This document shows, in pieces, positions 34,848 through 44,715 of a stretch of DNA of 64,000 nt. The stretch spans positions 186,001 to 250,000 of the forward strand of contig JAGTJU010000002.1 of NCBI GenBank assembly GCA_022184915.1, given 5' to 3'. Source of the DNA: Myxococcales bacterium. Its GTDB lineage: Bacteria; Myxococcota_A; Polyangia; Fen-1088. The notes beneath the pieces are model-generated. The model worked only from the letters and a program-made list of their open reading frames with translations. It had not been told where the DNA came from and ran no database searches. The stretch's first letter is position 1, and each line of letters opens with the position of its first letter. The position numbers and the translations under genes were made by a program.

Positions 34848-36368
34848 GTGCGCGGCAAAGAGGTTCTGGTCCTGGGGGGAGGTCTGGGAGGGCTGACGAC
34901 CGCGGCGCTGCTTTGCGCCCGGGGCCATCGCGTCACTCTGGTCGAAAAGAACGCGTGGCTGGGCGGCAAGTCACGTCGGCTCACTCACCACGGTGTGGTC
35001 ATCGACACGGGGCCCGCGCTCGTCACCTTCCCCGAGGTCTGGGAGGGGGTGGTGCAGACTTGGCGCGCGGCGTTTCCCCAGCTCGCCTCGCAGATCGCCT
35101 GGCCGCGCTTCTTGCGCCTGCCCGGGCTCGGCCTTTACCGCCACGAACACTACGCCCTCACATTGCCCCCAAGTCCCGCCGACCCCGGAGCCGAAGCCTT
35201 CGCTGCGTACGCCGCGCGGTACGCCCCGCTCGGCCCCCTGTTGTCGCGTCTTTTGCAGGTTGATCCTCGTGATCGCCGGGCCATCGGGCCCGCGTTGCGC
35301 ATGATGCAGAGGCTTCGCTTTGCCAGCTCGATGCACGCGTGGATGCGGCGAAACCAGCCCCTGCCTCCGCCCCTCGGAGAGCTCATCGCCATCCACGCGC
35401 TCAATGCCGGGGCCGGGCCGCGCGACGTGCCCTCGCTCTACGGCGCCCTGCCGGCCGTCATGGCCGATGCAGGCGTCTTCGTGCCCGAAGGCGGGGTGTA
35501 CCGATTGGTGCAAACTCTGGTCTCCCTGTTGGAGGCGGGTGGGGTGCAGATCCGCACCGGCTGCGCGGCCACGCGCATCGACGGAGAGCGGGTGACCCTC
35601 GACGGCGGGCAGACCCTGCGCGCTGACGCCATCGTGAGCAACCTGGATCCGGTGTGTACCGAGCGGCTTTTGTCGGAGCCGGCATCACCCTCGCAACGGC
35701 CGCATCGGGAAAAGCTCAGCTGTTCGGTCATGGCCTTCCATGGCGCCGTCGACCCCGCCAAGACAGCAGGCTGGCCGCTTCATCAAGTCATCATGCCCGC
35801 CGATTCCCCCTCTTTCTTTGCGGCCCTCGGGGCGGGGCTGTGGCCTGCCACCACGATGGCATTTCTCCATCATCACCCGCTTGGCCATCCCGCCAACCCC
35901 GACCCGCACCACGCGACCCTGGCGGTGTTGTTGACGGTCCCGGCGGGCCCCCCGCCACCCGAAGCGGAGGCCTTCGTGGCGCGGCAGCTCCGCCGCATCG
36001 AGCGCCTCACGGGCCTTGACGTGGCCGCGCTCGACCCCCACCGACCCGGGCGCGCCTGGGTGGCGCCTCCGCTGGCCCTCACCCCGGCGTACTACGGGGC
36101 GTTCGGTCACCCGAGCGGTGCGCTGTATGGACAGCTTCATCCGCCGCACCGGGCGGGGCCCTTCCACCCGGTGCCTACGCGGCATCCTCGGCACCCGTTG
36201 CTCTTTCGCGTGGGGGCCGGAATTCATCCGGGGGGAGGCATTCCGGCGGTGCTTGCGGGGGCACGCGGCGTGGCTGCGGCCGTGCATGCTCATCTCGGGG
36301 CGGATGCCCTCCCGACGCGGCCCGCGGTCCGCACGCAACACCAGCGGTCACCGGGCGAGGCCGCATGA
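34848..36368 (+). CDS. Phytoene-desaturase-family FAD enzyme, CrtD-like
   Basis: 506 aa. GTG 34848 starts one base after the UbiA stop. The FAD-binding fold is VLVLGGGLGGLTTAALLCARGH followed by VTLVEKNAWLGGKSRRLTHHG, as in the CrtI/CrtD group. The region FVPEGGVYRLVQTLVSLLEAG and the end HPGGGIPAVLAGARGVAAAV are also family blocks; the latter binds FAD at the C-terminus. CrtD-type members add a 3,4-double bond to acyclic carotenoids. A substrate can be proposed only from the neighbours. Confidence 0.9.
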   Translation: MRGKEVLVLGGGLGGLTTAALLCARGHRVTLVEKNAWLGGKSRRLTHHGVVIDTGPALVTFPEVWEGVVQTWRAAFPQLASQIAWPRFLRLPGLGLYRHEHYALTLPPSPADPGAEAFAAYAARYAPLGPLLSRLLQVDPRDRRAIGPALRMMQRLRFASSMHAWMRRNQPLPPPLGELIAIHALNAGAGPRDVPSLYGALPAVMADAGVFVPEGGVYRLVQTLVSLLEAGGVQIRTGCAATRIDGERVTLDGGQTLRADAIVSNLDPVCTERLLSEPASPSQRPHREKLSCSVMAFHGAVDPAKTAGWPLHQVIMPADSPSFFAALGAGLWPATTMAFLHHHPLGHPANPDPHHATLAVLLTVPAGPPPPEAEAFVARQLRRIERLTGLDVAALDPHRPGRAWVAPPLALTPAYYGAFGHPSGALYGQLHPPHRAGPFHPVPTRHPRHPLLFRVGAGIHPGGGIPAVLAGARGVAAAVHAHLGADALPTRPAVRTQHQRSPGEAA

Positions 36369-37189
36369 GCTGGGGCCGTCCATCGGCCCTTGGGCGCAGC
36401 CACCGCATAAAGCTCGCGTTCCTCGGCGCGCTGCTCGTCCTCGGCGTGGGGGCGGTGGGGGTGGTGCATTTTCCGCAGCAACCCGGGCAGGCCGCGCTGA
36501 GCGCGGTCTTCACCGTGCTCATGGCGGTGCCTGCGGGCGCGGCGTTCCTCCAGCGTCTCGGGGCCCGCCGCGGGCTTGCCATCCTGGCGCTGCTCTCCGT
36601 CTTCGGCTTCGCCATCGAAGGCACGGGCGTGGCCACGGGCTGGCCTTACGGCGCCTTTCGTTACGGCGACGCGCTGGGCCCGAAGCTGCTGGGCCTCGTG
36701 CCCTGGACCTTGCCCTTTTCTTGGGTGCCTCTCGTGCTCGCGGCCGTGGCCCTCGCGTCGTCCGGGCGCAAGGTGCGGCACCCGCTCGTTGTGGCCTTCA
36801 TCGCCACCGCTTACCTCGTGGCCTTCGACCTGGTTCTCGATCCCGCTGCCACCCGCTTGGGTTTCTGGAGCTGGCAAGACCCCGCGGCCGGGGCTCGCGT
36901 CATCGAGACGCTGCGGTTTTACGACGTACCGCTGTCCAACTTTCTGGGGTGGATCGTATCGTCCCTGGCGGCCAGTCTGCTTTTGCTCGCGTGTCTACGG
37001 ATCGCAAGGGTGGGTCTTGTGGCCCACCCCACGCTGCTCGGCACCTGGGCTGCGAACCTCGTCTTCTTGACCCTCGTCAATGCGCTCTTGGGGTTCGTTT
37101 TGCCCGCCTTACTGGGCGTGACGCTCGCCGGGCTGACGGCGGCACGACTTCAGCTTTCAGGCAGCGGGCGCGGGGGCAGGGACACGTAA
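36365..37189 (+). CDS. DUF422 carotenoid biosynthesis protein, CruF-like hydratase
   Basis: 274 aa, ATG 36365 overlapping the desaturase stop (ATGA). It has about seven membrane helices and the conserved DUF422 blocks: FAIEGTGVATGWPYGAFRYGD, LGPKLLGLVPWTLPFSWVPLV, and VAFDLVLDPAATRLGFWSW with the VPLSNFLGW segment. CruF enzymes hydrate the C1,2 double bond of acyclic carotenoids and are the last step of bacterioruberin synthesis in haloarchaea. Together with the UbiA and CrtD-like genes this matches the lyeJ-crtD-cruF set. The early genes (crtE, crtB, crtI) are not in the window. Confidence 0.88.
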   Translation: MSWGRPSALGRSHRIKLAFLGALLVLGVGAVGVVHFPQQPGQAALSAVFTVLMAVPAGAAFLQRLGARRGLAILALLSVFGFAIEGTGVATGWPYGAFRYGDALGPKLLGLVPWTLPFSWVPLVLAAVALASSGRKVRHPLVVAFIATAYLVAFDLVLDPAATRLGFWSWQDPAAGARVIETLRFYDVPLSNFLGWIVSSLAASLLLLACLRIARVGLVAHPTLLGTWAANLVFLTLVNALLGFVLPALLGVTLAGLTAARLQLSGSGRGGRDT

Positions 37190-37301
37190 CGTCCAGACCC
37201 GGGGCGGCGCTTCGTTGCGGGCCCTGTCGAACGTCAAGCATTCGAGCCTCGAGCATTCATTTTCGTTGCCTCTCCTCAGGGCACCAAGACCAAATGCCCC
37301 C

Positions 37302-40300
37302 GTGGTAACGAGTCGACCCGCAGGCCCTGCTGCCACCCGCTGCACACGCCCCCTCGGCGTGGTCTGCTTGGCCCTGGCCTCTGTGATCTCGCTCACGTTG
37401 TGCTGCGCTTCTGCGCGCGCAGCGGACAAGCCCAGCCCGGTCAGCTTCGACGAGCACATCCGGCCCTTGTTGGAAAAGCATTGCACGCGTTGCCACGGCA
37501 GCGGCAAACAGCGCGCGGGCCTGCGCCTCGACCGGCGCCCCGCCGCGGCCTTCGATGACGGGATCATCACGCCGGGCCGTCCCGACAAAAGCACGCTTTA
37601 TCTTCTGCTCGTGACGGGTGATGCCGACGATCGCATGCCGCAAGACGCGCCCGCCCTGATGCCCGACGAGGCTGCGTTGGTTTCCCGCTGGATTGCGGAA
37701 GGAGCGCCGTGGCCCGCGCACGATCCTGACGACAAGGCCACCACGCACTGGGCGTATCAGGCGCCCGTACTGCCCACGCTTCCTGCGCTCGACGATCCCT
37801 GGATCAATAACCCGATCGATGCGTTCGTGCGGGAGGTCATGCGGGCCAAAGGCCTGCGCCCCTCGCCGCGCGCGGAGCCTGAGGTGCTGATGCGCCGGGT
37901 GAGCCTGGACCTCACCGGGCTGCCCCCGAGCCCGGACGAAATCGATGCCTTCACGCAAGACGCGTCGCCTGATGCCTGGGAGCGCTTGGTCAAGCGGCTT
38001 TTGGCGTCTCCGCAGTACGGCGAGAGGTGGGCCCGCCCCTGGCTGGATCTGGCCCGTTACGGGGACTCGAACGGCTACGAAAAAGATCGTCTGCGATCGA
38101 TGTGGATGTTTCGCGACTGGGTCATCGAAAGCCTCAACGCCAACATGCCCTTCGATCGCTTCACCATCGAACAGCTCGCCGGCGACATGTTGCCGAACGC
38201 GACGACCGCTCAGAAGATCGCGTCGGGTTTTCACGCGAACACGCTGCTCAACGAAGAAGGAGGCGTGGACCCTCTGGAGGCGCGCTTCGAGGTGATGGTC
38301 GACCGTACCAACACCACGGCGTCCGTGTGGATGGGATCCACGCTCGGCTGCGCGCAGTGCCACAACCACAAGTACGATCCCTTCTCGGCACGCGACTACT
38401 ACCGGTTCCTGGCGTTCTTCGACAACACGGAGACCATCACCACCGGAGACTTCGCGGGAAACGGGCGCCCCATGGGCGATCCCAAGCTGCTCGTGCCGAA
38501 CGAAGCGCAGGCCAGGGCGCTCCAGCAGCTGAGCCGCGCCTTGCAGGACGCCCAACGGCAGCTCGATACCGATACACCTGCCGTGGTGTCCGAGCGCGCG
38601 GCATGGATGCAAAGCGCCCTGGGCCAGGCACGCGCCTGGAAGACGGTGGAAGAGGTGCGGGGACAGTCCGCGCACGGGGCACGCTTCTCCCTGCGCCCCG
38701 ATCGTGCCGTGTTGGTGAGCGGTCCAAGCTCGCCCACCGACGACTACACGCTTCGTGTCAGCTCACCCGCGAAGCGGGTCACCGCGTTGCAGATCGAGGT
38801 GCTTCCGGATGCGTCGCTGCCCGAAGGGGGACCTGGGCGGGCCCCCAACGGCTCCTTCATGATCTCGCGGCTGCGGGTGTTTGCGGCTCCGCGGGGCCGG
38901 CCGGCCGAACGCGTGGAGGTGCGCCTCGCGCGGGCCATCGATTCCGTGGCCAACAAGACGTCGCCCGCGGAAGACATGCTCGACGACGACCCCCACACTG
39001 GCTGGTCGATCGGCGCGCAGATGGGGACGGCGCAGCTGGCTGCCGTGGAGTTCGCCACGCCTCTTTTCTTCGATGACGGCGTCGAGCTCACCGTCACGCT
39101 CGAGCACCAGTCCATCCATCCGGAGCACACGCTCGGCTGCTTTCGTCTCTCCGTGAGCGAAAATGCCGAGGCGTTGGTCTTCTTGGGTATGCCCGCCGAG
39201 GTGCGCACCTTCGTGCAGAAGCCCGCCGCCCGTGCCGCCGACGCGCCCGCTGCCGTGGCAGCGTTTCACCGCAGCGTATCGAAGGTGCTAGCGCCCGTGC
39301 GGGAGCGTATCGAGTCCCTCGGACGATCCATCGAAGCGCTCGGGATCCCCAGCACTCTGGTCATGAAGGAGAAGGCAGGCCCAGCACCCCCCTCGACACC
39401 CTTCCGCGACAAGGGCGCCTTCACCAGCCCTGGAGAGCCGCTGGCGGCCGGCACCCCTGCCGTGTTGCCGCCCATGAACCCCGCGTTGCCCCGCAACCGA
39501 CTGGGCTTGGCGCAATGGCTGGCGTCGCGTGACAACCCCCTCATCGCCCGCGTGACCATGAACCGCATGTGGGAAACACTGTTTGGGCGAGGGCTCGTGG
39601 AGACGGCGGAGGACTTCGGCACGCAAGGCTCCCCCCCCTCACACCCCAAGCTGCTCGATTGGCTCGCGGTGACCTTCATGGATAAGGGCTGGGATGCCAA
39701 AGCGATGCTCGAGCTCATCGTCAGCTCGGCCACGTACCAACAGAGCGCGCGCACCTCCCCGCGCTTGCAGGCGCTGGACCCGTACAACGTTTATCTGGCG
39801 CGAGGGCCTCGCTTCCGGGTCGAAGCCGAGATGGTGCGCGACATCGCGCTTGCTGCCAGCGGACTTCTGTCCCTCAAGAGGGGAGGCCCCAGCGTGTTCC
39901 CCCCCCAACCCGAGGGCGTTTGGGAGATCCCGTACAACGACGCCGTGGATTCGCCGCGCTGGACGACCGCCTCCGGAGAGGATCGGTTTCGCCGGGGCGT
40001 CTACACGTTCATCCGGCGCTCGGCCACCTATCCCGTGCTCACGACCTTCGACGGCAACAGCCGGCAGGTCTGCACCGTGCGGCGCATACGCACGAACACA
40101 CCTCTGCAGGCGCTGACGCTGCTCAACGACCAAGCGTTTCTCGAGATGGCGCGTGGGCTTTCCGAGCGCATGGCCAAAGAGGCAGGTAGCCACCCCACGG
40201 CGCGCCTCCAGCACGGACATCGCCTGGCGACCGGCAGGCGTGCCAGTGCAAAGACGCTTGGAATTCTGACAACGTTGCTGCACAACGAAGAGAAGCGCTT

Positions 40301-40457
40301 CGCCAGGGCCGGCGCCGTGGCTTTGCTCGAACAGACACGGGCGGGCTCACGGTCGGCCGAAGACGCTGCGCGGGTGGGCGCGCCGCACGAGCAAGCGGCC
40401 TGGACGTTGGTGGCCAACGTCTTGCTGAACATGGATGCCACGCAGACCAAGGAATAG
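37302..40457 (+). CDS. PSCyt1/PSCyt2/PSD1 (DUF1549/DUF1553) protein, planctomycete type
   Basis: 1051 aa from GTG 37302, chosen because it gives a normal signal peptide (VVCLALASVISLTLCCASARA); a TTG 87 bases upstream also fits the frame. After the signal comes one haem motif CTRCHG (PSCyt1), with MPQDAPALMPDEAALVSRWI. The DUF1549 block (MRRVSLDLTGLPPSPDEIDAF, RWARPWLDLARYGDSNGYEK, LGCAQCHNHKYDPFSARDYY) follows. DUF1553 lies at the C-terminus (WETLFGRGLVETAEDFGTQG, EAEMVRDIALAASGLL, VRRIRTNTPLQALTLLNDQ). The family is abundant in planctomycetes and usually paired with a DUF1501 gene, as here 6 bp downstream. Its reaction is unproven. The last roughly 70 residues are less conserved. Confidence 0.9.
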   Translation: MVTSRPAGPAATRCTRPLGVVCLALASVISLTLCCASARAADKPSPVSFDEHIRPLLEKHCTRCHGSGKQRAGLRLDRRPAAAFDDGIITPGRPDKSTLYLLLVTGDADDRMPQDAPALMPDEAALVSRWIAEGAPWPAHDPDDKATTHWAYQAPVLPTLPALDDPWINNPIDAFVREVMRAKGLRPSPRAEPEVLMRRVSLDLTGLPPSPDEIDAFTQDASPDAWERLVKRLLASPQYGERWARPWLDLARYGDSNGYEKDRLRSMWMFRDWVIESLNANMPFDRFTIEQLAGDMLPNATTAQKIASGFHANTLLNEEGGVDPLEARFEVMVDRTNTTASVWMGSTLGCAQCHNHKYDPFSARDYYRFLAFFDNTETITTGDFAGNGRPMGDPKLLVPNEAQARALQQLSRALQDAQRQLDTDTPAVVSERAAWMQSALGQARAWKTVEEVRGQSAHGARFSLRPDRAVLVSGPSSPTDDYTLRVSSPAKRVTALQIEVLPDASLPEGGPGRAPNGSFMISRLRVFAAPRGRPAERVEVRLARAIDSVANKTSPAEDMLDDDPHTGWSIGAQMGTAQLAAVEFATPLFFDDGVELTVTLEHQSIHPEHTLGCFRLSVSENAEALVFLGMPAEVRTFVQKPAARAADAPAAVAAFHRSVSKVLAPVRERIESLGRSIEALGIPSTLVMKEKAGPAPPSTPFRDKGAFTSPGEPLAAGTPAVLPPMNPALPRNRLGLAQWLASRDNPLIARVTMNRMWETLFGRGLVETAEDFGTQGSPPSHPKLLDWLAVTFMDKGWDAKAMLELIVSSATYQQSARTSPRLQALDPYNVYLARGPRFRVEAEMVRDIALAASGLLSLKRGGPSVFPPQPEGVWEIPYNDAVDSPRWTTASGEDRFRRGVYTFIRRSATYPVLTTFDGNSRQVCTVRRIRTNTPLQALTLLNDQAFLEMARGLSERMAKEAGSHPTARLQHGHRLATGRRASAKTLGILTTLLHNEEKRFARAGAVALLEQTRAGSRSAEDAARVGAPHEQAAWTLVANVLLNMDATQTKE

Positions 40458-40463
40458 CGACTC

Positions 40464-41879
40464 GTGACGATAAGGCTGACTGGCGGTCGACTGACCCGCA
40501 GGCACGTGCTCACGGGCGCGGGACTTGGGAGCCTGGCTTTGGCGGACCTCTTGGGCCGGGAGGCCGAGGCCCGCACGGGCGTGCCGGTGCAGGGGCCTGC
40601 CAAGGCCAAGAGCGTGATCTTTTTGTTCATGGCCGGGGCGCCGTCGCAGCTCGATCTCTTCGACCACAAACCGGATCTGCAGCGCTGGAATGGCAAACCC
40701 TGCCCCGACGAGTTGATCAAGGGGGAGCGCTTTGCGTTCATCAAGGGGCGGCCGCGCTTGTTGGGCTCTCCCTACCGCTTCGCGCGCTGTGGGCAAACGG
40801 GGGCCGAGGTCTCGGAGCTGCTTCCGCACTTTCGTGCGGTGGTCGACGACGTCGCGCTCATCAAATCCATGCACACCACGCAGTTCAACCACGCGCCCGC
40901 TCAGGTCTTCATGAACACGGGCCACCAGATCGTAGGGCGTCCGAGCATGGGCGCCTGGCTTACCTATGGGCTTGGCTCTGAAAGTAAAGACTTACCCGGT
41001 TTCGTCGTCTTGCTTTCGGGCGACGCGGCTCCGGATGGCGGCAAGTCGTGTTGGGGGTCGGGGTTCCTTCCCACGAACTATCAAGGTGTAGAGTTTCGCA
41101 GCAAGGGGGATCCGGTGTTGTTTCTCTCGAACCCGCCGGGTGTTTCCGAGTTGGCGCGCAAGAACTCGATTCGCGCCCTCAACGCGCTCAACGCCGAGCA
41201 CAAGCTCCGCATCGGCGACCCTGAAGTGGATACGCGGATCGCCGCCTACGAAATGGCTTTCCGCATGCAGGCGAGCGTGCCCGAATTGATGGACATCTCC
41301 CGCGAGACGCCTGCGACCCATGCGATGTACGGCACAGAACCCGGCAAGGAGTCGTTCGCGAACAACTGTCTGCTGGCACGCCGCCTGGTCGAACGGGGCG
41401 TGCGCTTCGTTCAGCTGTTTCACCGCGGCTGGGACCATCATGGAAACAAAAAGGGAGGTGACCTCGTGCACGGACTGCCCGCGCGGTGCAAAGAGGTCGA
41501 CCAGGCGATGACGGCGTTGATCACCGACCTCAAACAGCGGGGGCTCTTGGACAGCACGCTCGTGGTCTGGGGCGGAGAGTTTGGCCGCACGCCCATGAAC
41601 GAGGAGCGAGGCGGATCAAAGCTGCTAGGCCGTGATCACAATCCGAAGGCCTTTACGATGTGGGTGGCCGGAGGCGGCACGAAACCCGGAATCGAGATCG
41701 GCTCCACCGACAACTTCGGCTACCGCGTGGCCAACGATCCCGTGCACGTTCATGATCTGCATGCCACCGCGCTTCACCAGCTGGGCATCGACCACACCAA
41801 GCTGGTGTTCAAGTTTCAGGGCAGGGACTATCGGCTCACCGACGTGCACGGAGAGGTCGTTCACAAACTCGTGAGCTGA
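40464..41879 (+). CDS. DUF1501 family protein (sulfatase-fold, Tat-type leader)
   Basis: 471 aa from GTG 40464, six bases after the PSD1 stop. The leader [22 protein letters not shown] has a twin-arginine pattern. Then come the DUF1501 blocks [50 protein letters not shown], a HRGWDHHG segment, [11 protein letters not shown] and [15 protein letters not shown]. The fold is that of alkaline phosphatase/sulfatase-like enzymes. It is exported folded and forms a two-gene unit with the PSD1 protein. In planctomycetes this pair is very common, but the substrate is not known. Confidence 0.93.
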   Translation: MTIRLTGGRLTRRHVLTGAGLGSLALADLLGREAEARTGVPVQGPAKAKSVIFLFMAGAPSQLDLFDHKPDLQRWNGKPCPDELIKGERFAFIKGRPRLLGSPYRFARCGQTGAEVSELLPHFRAVVDDVALIKSMHTTQFNHAPAQVFMNTGHQIVGRPSMGAWLTYGLGSESKDLPGFVVLLSGDAAPDGGKSCWGSGFLPTNYQGVEFRSKGDPVLFLSNPPGVSELARKNSIRALNALNAEHKLRIGDPEVDTRIAAYEMAFRMQASVPELMDISRETPATHAMYGTEPGKESFANNCLLARRLVERGVRFVQLFHRGWDHHGNKKGGDLVHGLPARCKEVDQAMTALITDLKQRGLLDSTLVVWGGEFGRTPMNEERGGSKLLGRDHNPKAFTMWVAGGGTKPGIEIGSTDNFGYRVANDPVHVHDLHATALHQLGIDHTKLVFKFQGRDYRLTDVHGEVVHKLVS

Positions 41880-41895
41880 GCGGCGACACACGCGC

Positions 41896-42927
41896 TCAAC
41901 GTGGGGCGGCTGGCTCCGCGGGCTTGCGTAGCAGCTTGTTGATGCGCCCGTACGCGTTCCACTCGGCCACATACAGGTTCCCCTGCGAGTCCCAGGCCGC
42001 TCCGTGGGGGGCGTTGAACTCACCCGGCCTCCATTCCGCGGGTGGCACCGCGTACTTTCCCCGCAGCTCGGGGTTGCTGTTGTCGCCCAGGTGAGCGGTC
42101 ACCCGGTAGCTCTCGTCGAACAGGGTCACCCGGCCTTCGAGGTCGACGACCAGCAGATCGCGACCCCGCGCTACGATCTTCGACGGCCTCCGTAGGCCCT
42201 CTTCGACCTGCCCGAGATACGTGCCGTCGAGTGCGAAGCGCTGCAAGCGGTGGTTGGCGCGATCGGCAACCACCACTTGAGGTGTGGCGCCTCGGAGGTC
42301 GATGCCCACACCGTGCGGCTCGCGGAAGGGACCGGCCTGCCCCTCGCTGCCGTTCCACGACTGCACGTAGTTGCCTTCGTTGTCGAAGCGGTGAAGCCAA
42401 TAGCGGCCGTAGCCATCCACCACGTAGACGTCTCCATTCGGGGCCACGTCGACGGCGGTGGGCCTGTATTCCTCGGCCGTCCGGTAAATGCCTCGGCGGT
42501 CGGGGAAGGGGATGGTCAACAACGTTTCACCCGTAAGGGAGATCTTGATCACCTCGTGGCGCCCGAGATGAGCCAGCCAAATGACTTCGCGACCGTTCGC
42601 CTCCTTCACGAGGCGCATACCGTGTATGCCGGCGGCCAGGTCTTGCCCGAACACGCGCAGGATCCGACCCTCAGGATCGGCCATGAAGAGGGCGTTGCCC
42701 GTATCGACACTGAAGAAGACGCGATCCTTGCTGTCGATCACCACGTCGCCATGCGTTTGCCCGACGTTCATGCCGGGTGGGAGCTTCGGCCAGCCCTCGA
42801 CCCACTCGTAACGGTGCGGACCCTGCCCCACTTTCACGCCCGGCTTTGCCCGCGCCGGGGCCGGCAACATCAAGACAATCCCAGCCAGCGTCACGCCGGC
42901 CCAACGAAGAAGGAATGAGGGTCGCAT
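41896..42927 (-). CDS. Secreted NHL-repeat beta-propeller protein
   Basis: 343 aa. The signal peptide (LLRWAGVTLAGIVLMLPAPARA) is followed by YEWVEGWPKLPPGMNVGQTHGDVVIDSKDRVFFS and then regularly spaced NHL repeats: RPTAVDVAPNGDVYVVDGYG, EPHGVGIDL, VVVADRANHRLQRF and APHGAAWDSQGNLYVAEWN. This is a six-bladed propeller of the peptidylglycine-lyase-like group. It is convergent with the DUF1501 gene (17 bp apart). Similar propellers accompany PSD1/DUF1501 pairs in planctomycetes, so the three may share a pathway. That link is inference. Confidence 0.88.
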   Translation of the reverse strand: MRPSFLLRWAGVTLAGIVLMLPAPARAKPGVKVGQGPHRYEWVEGWPKLPPGMNVGQTHGDVVIDSKDRVFFSVDTGNALFMADPEGRILRVFGQDLAAGIHGMRLVKEANGREVIWLAHLGRHEVIKISLTGETLLTIPFPDRRGIYRTAEEYRPTAVDVAPNGDVYVVDGYGRYWLHRFDNEGNYVQSWNGSEGQAGPFREPHGVGIDLRGATPQVVVADRANHRLQRFALDGTYLGQVEEGLRRPSKIVARGRDLLVVDLEGRVTLFDESYRVTAHLGDNSNPELRGKYAVPPAEWRPGEFNAPHGAAWDSQGNLYVAEWNAYGRINKLLRKPAEPAAPR

Positions 42928-43095
42928 GGGTAGGCCACGTCATTTACATGCGAAATTTGTGTGAGCGCAATCAGATTCGCAGCGAAATCACGCGACGCGT
43001 TTAAGGATTTGCTGGAGTCGTGGGGGGATAAATCGCGAGACCAGTGTTTGACCTGTCCACGGGTGTCCTCTTGTCGTAGCTTCGACCCGCTTTCC

Positions 43096-44715
43096 ATGAA
43101 CGCCGTCCAAGAGAATGCCTCGAAAGCCGAAAAGCCGACCAAAAGCCAACGCCTGTTCGGTAGGGCCACACCCGCGGTTCTGCTGGCAATGCTGCTCATC
43201 GTCTCCGCCTACTCGACCCTGAACTGGGCCAGAGGCTACGCATACCTGCATTGGCCAGACATGCGCATCGGAGGCATGCTGGACGGAACGGCGCGGCAGC
43301 CGTTCGTGAGCCGAACGCTGGTTCCCAGTGTTTACAAACCCATCGCAGCCGCCGCCGAGTCGCTGGTATCTCCCCTTCGTTCTATGCTTAACGAGGCCGA
43401 TATCACTAGAGGGATGCTCCATGGTTTTTCGGTGGCGCACCGGATGGGGTCCGAGGATAGAGCCGCGGTCTTCTTGGCGATGGTTTGGCTCTCCCTCGTG
43501 CTTCTGGGAGTCGGCATCGTGGCGTTTCTCAGGAGTCTCGGACATGTCTCGACGGCGCCCTGGTGGACGGCGATATGTGCCGTGCTTCTTTGGCCGCTTC
43601 TAAAGTGTGAAGAGCGCGGCATCTACTTCATGTACGATCCCTTTACGCCCACGTTGGTTCTGTGGACGTTCATTGCGTTCTACAGCCGGCGCTGGGTGCT
43701 TGCGTTCTCCGGATTCGTCGCCTCAACACTGAATCGAGAGACGGGTGCCCTGTTGCCCTTGGTGGCAAGCTTCGCTTTGATCCCTGGACAAAGCGTTCGC
43801 GAGAAGTTGTCGAGTTTTGCCGGTATCCTGAAAGGAAAGGCGCCCGCCAAGTCGCGCATGGCTATCCTGGGGTTGCTGGCTGCATCTCTGTTGGGGGTTG
43901 CGATTCGGCAGGTCTCCACTCGACTCGTGTATCGAGATGCCATGGGAGACGCGCTCGAATTCCATCTCATGAATACGACGCTGTCATTTCATGCGGTCAT
44001 GTCGTATTTGCCTAGAATGACGCTTGTCGTTGTCGTCTACTACCTGGTCGGCATGAGATCCTGGAATCGACTGGGAGGTCTTTTTCAAGGCGCGTCGATC
44101 ATGTTTGGTTTGCAGTTGCTGGCGGGTGCGACCGTGGGCGTGATCGATGAAGTTCGGCAGTATGGTGAGCTTTATGGTGTAGGTTCTGTTCTCGCTTGTG
44201 TTCTCGTCTCTCGTCATCCCGAATCTATTGGCGCCGTGTCATTGCGAACTTTGACAAGAGGTGCAAGGCAGGCCGATGTCGCAGCTGGTTCCCTTGTGGC
44301 CCTCTTGTTGGCCTGGTCGACGGCAAACCACTGGAGAGATTCGATGAATTCCCACGCAAGTTTCGAGCGCGTTCACCTTAGTGAAAGATCGGGGTTATCC
44401 ACACGTTCCCCTGAAGGAGAGCCCTGGGACGCAAACGGCAACTACGTCTTCGGAGACGACCGAGTCACGGTTTTTGTTGCGCAGTCGAAGGTTCGGCTCG
44501 ATTCTCTAGAAATCGGTCTCGATGGCAACGACGAGTATAGAGTGTCCCTGAGGACCGACCAAAGTCGGGAGGAACACATCGTCTCTCCGGTGGGAGCTCC
44601 CGGGATCAGAAATCACCGGTTTCGCATCCCGGATGGCAGGCTAAATGAGGTGTACGTATTCCCAATCACAGGAGACGGCCGCTACGCTGTGGGGCATCTC
44701 CTGCTGAATAGGTAG
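43096..44715 (+). CDS. Polytopic membrane protein of unknown function, AT-richer than neighbours
   Basis: 539 aa from ATG 43096; the longer frame carries a Cys-rich, non-membrane stretch and was dropped. There are about 10 predicted membrane helices (PAVLLAMLLIVSAYSTLNW, VFLAMVWLSLVLLGVGIVAF, LVVVVYYLVGM, and others) followed by a soluble C-terminal domain of about 120 residues with VFVAQSKVRLDSLEIGLDG. Small conserved-looking points are GTARQPFVSRTLVP and LNRETGALLPLVA after the fifth helix, which recall the polytopic parts of glycosyltransferase-C type membrane enzymes, but I cannot assign it. The coding sequence is visibly less GC-rich than adjoining genes, a sign of possible transfer. Confidence 0.75.
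   Translation: MNAVQENASKAEKPTKSQRLFGRATPAVLLAMLLIVSAYSTLNWARGYAYLHWPDMRIGGMLDGTARQPFVSRTLVPSVYKPIAAAAESLVSPLRSMLNEADITRGMLHGFSVAHRMGSEDRAAVFLAMVWLSLVLLGVGIVAFLRSLGHVSTAPWWTAICAVLLWPLLKCEERGIYFMYDPFTPTLVLWTFIAFYSRRWVLAFSGFVASTLNRETGALLPLVASFALIPGQSVREKLSSFAGILKGKAPAKSRMAILGLLAASLLGVAIRQVSTRLVYRDAMGDALEFHLMNTTLSFHAVMSYLPRMTLVVVVYYLVGMRSWNRLGGLFQGASIMFGLQLLAGATVGVIDEVRQYGELYGVGSVLACVLVSRHPESIGAVSLRTLTRGARQADVAAGSLVALLLAWSTANHWRDSMNSHASFERVHLSERSGLSTRSPEGEPWDANGNYVFGDDRVTVFVAQSKVRLDSLEIGLDGNDEYRVSLRTDQSREEHIVSPVGAPGIRNHRFRIPDGRLNEVYVFPITGDGRYAVGHLLLNR

Noticed and set aside
43001-43545. Reverse-strand frame opposite the polytopic membrane protein
   Set aside because: Covers a recognisable set of membrane helices on the other strand; no family motif.
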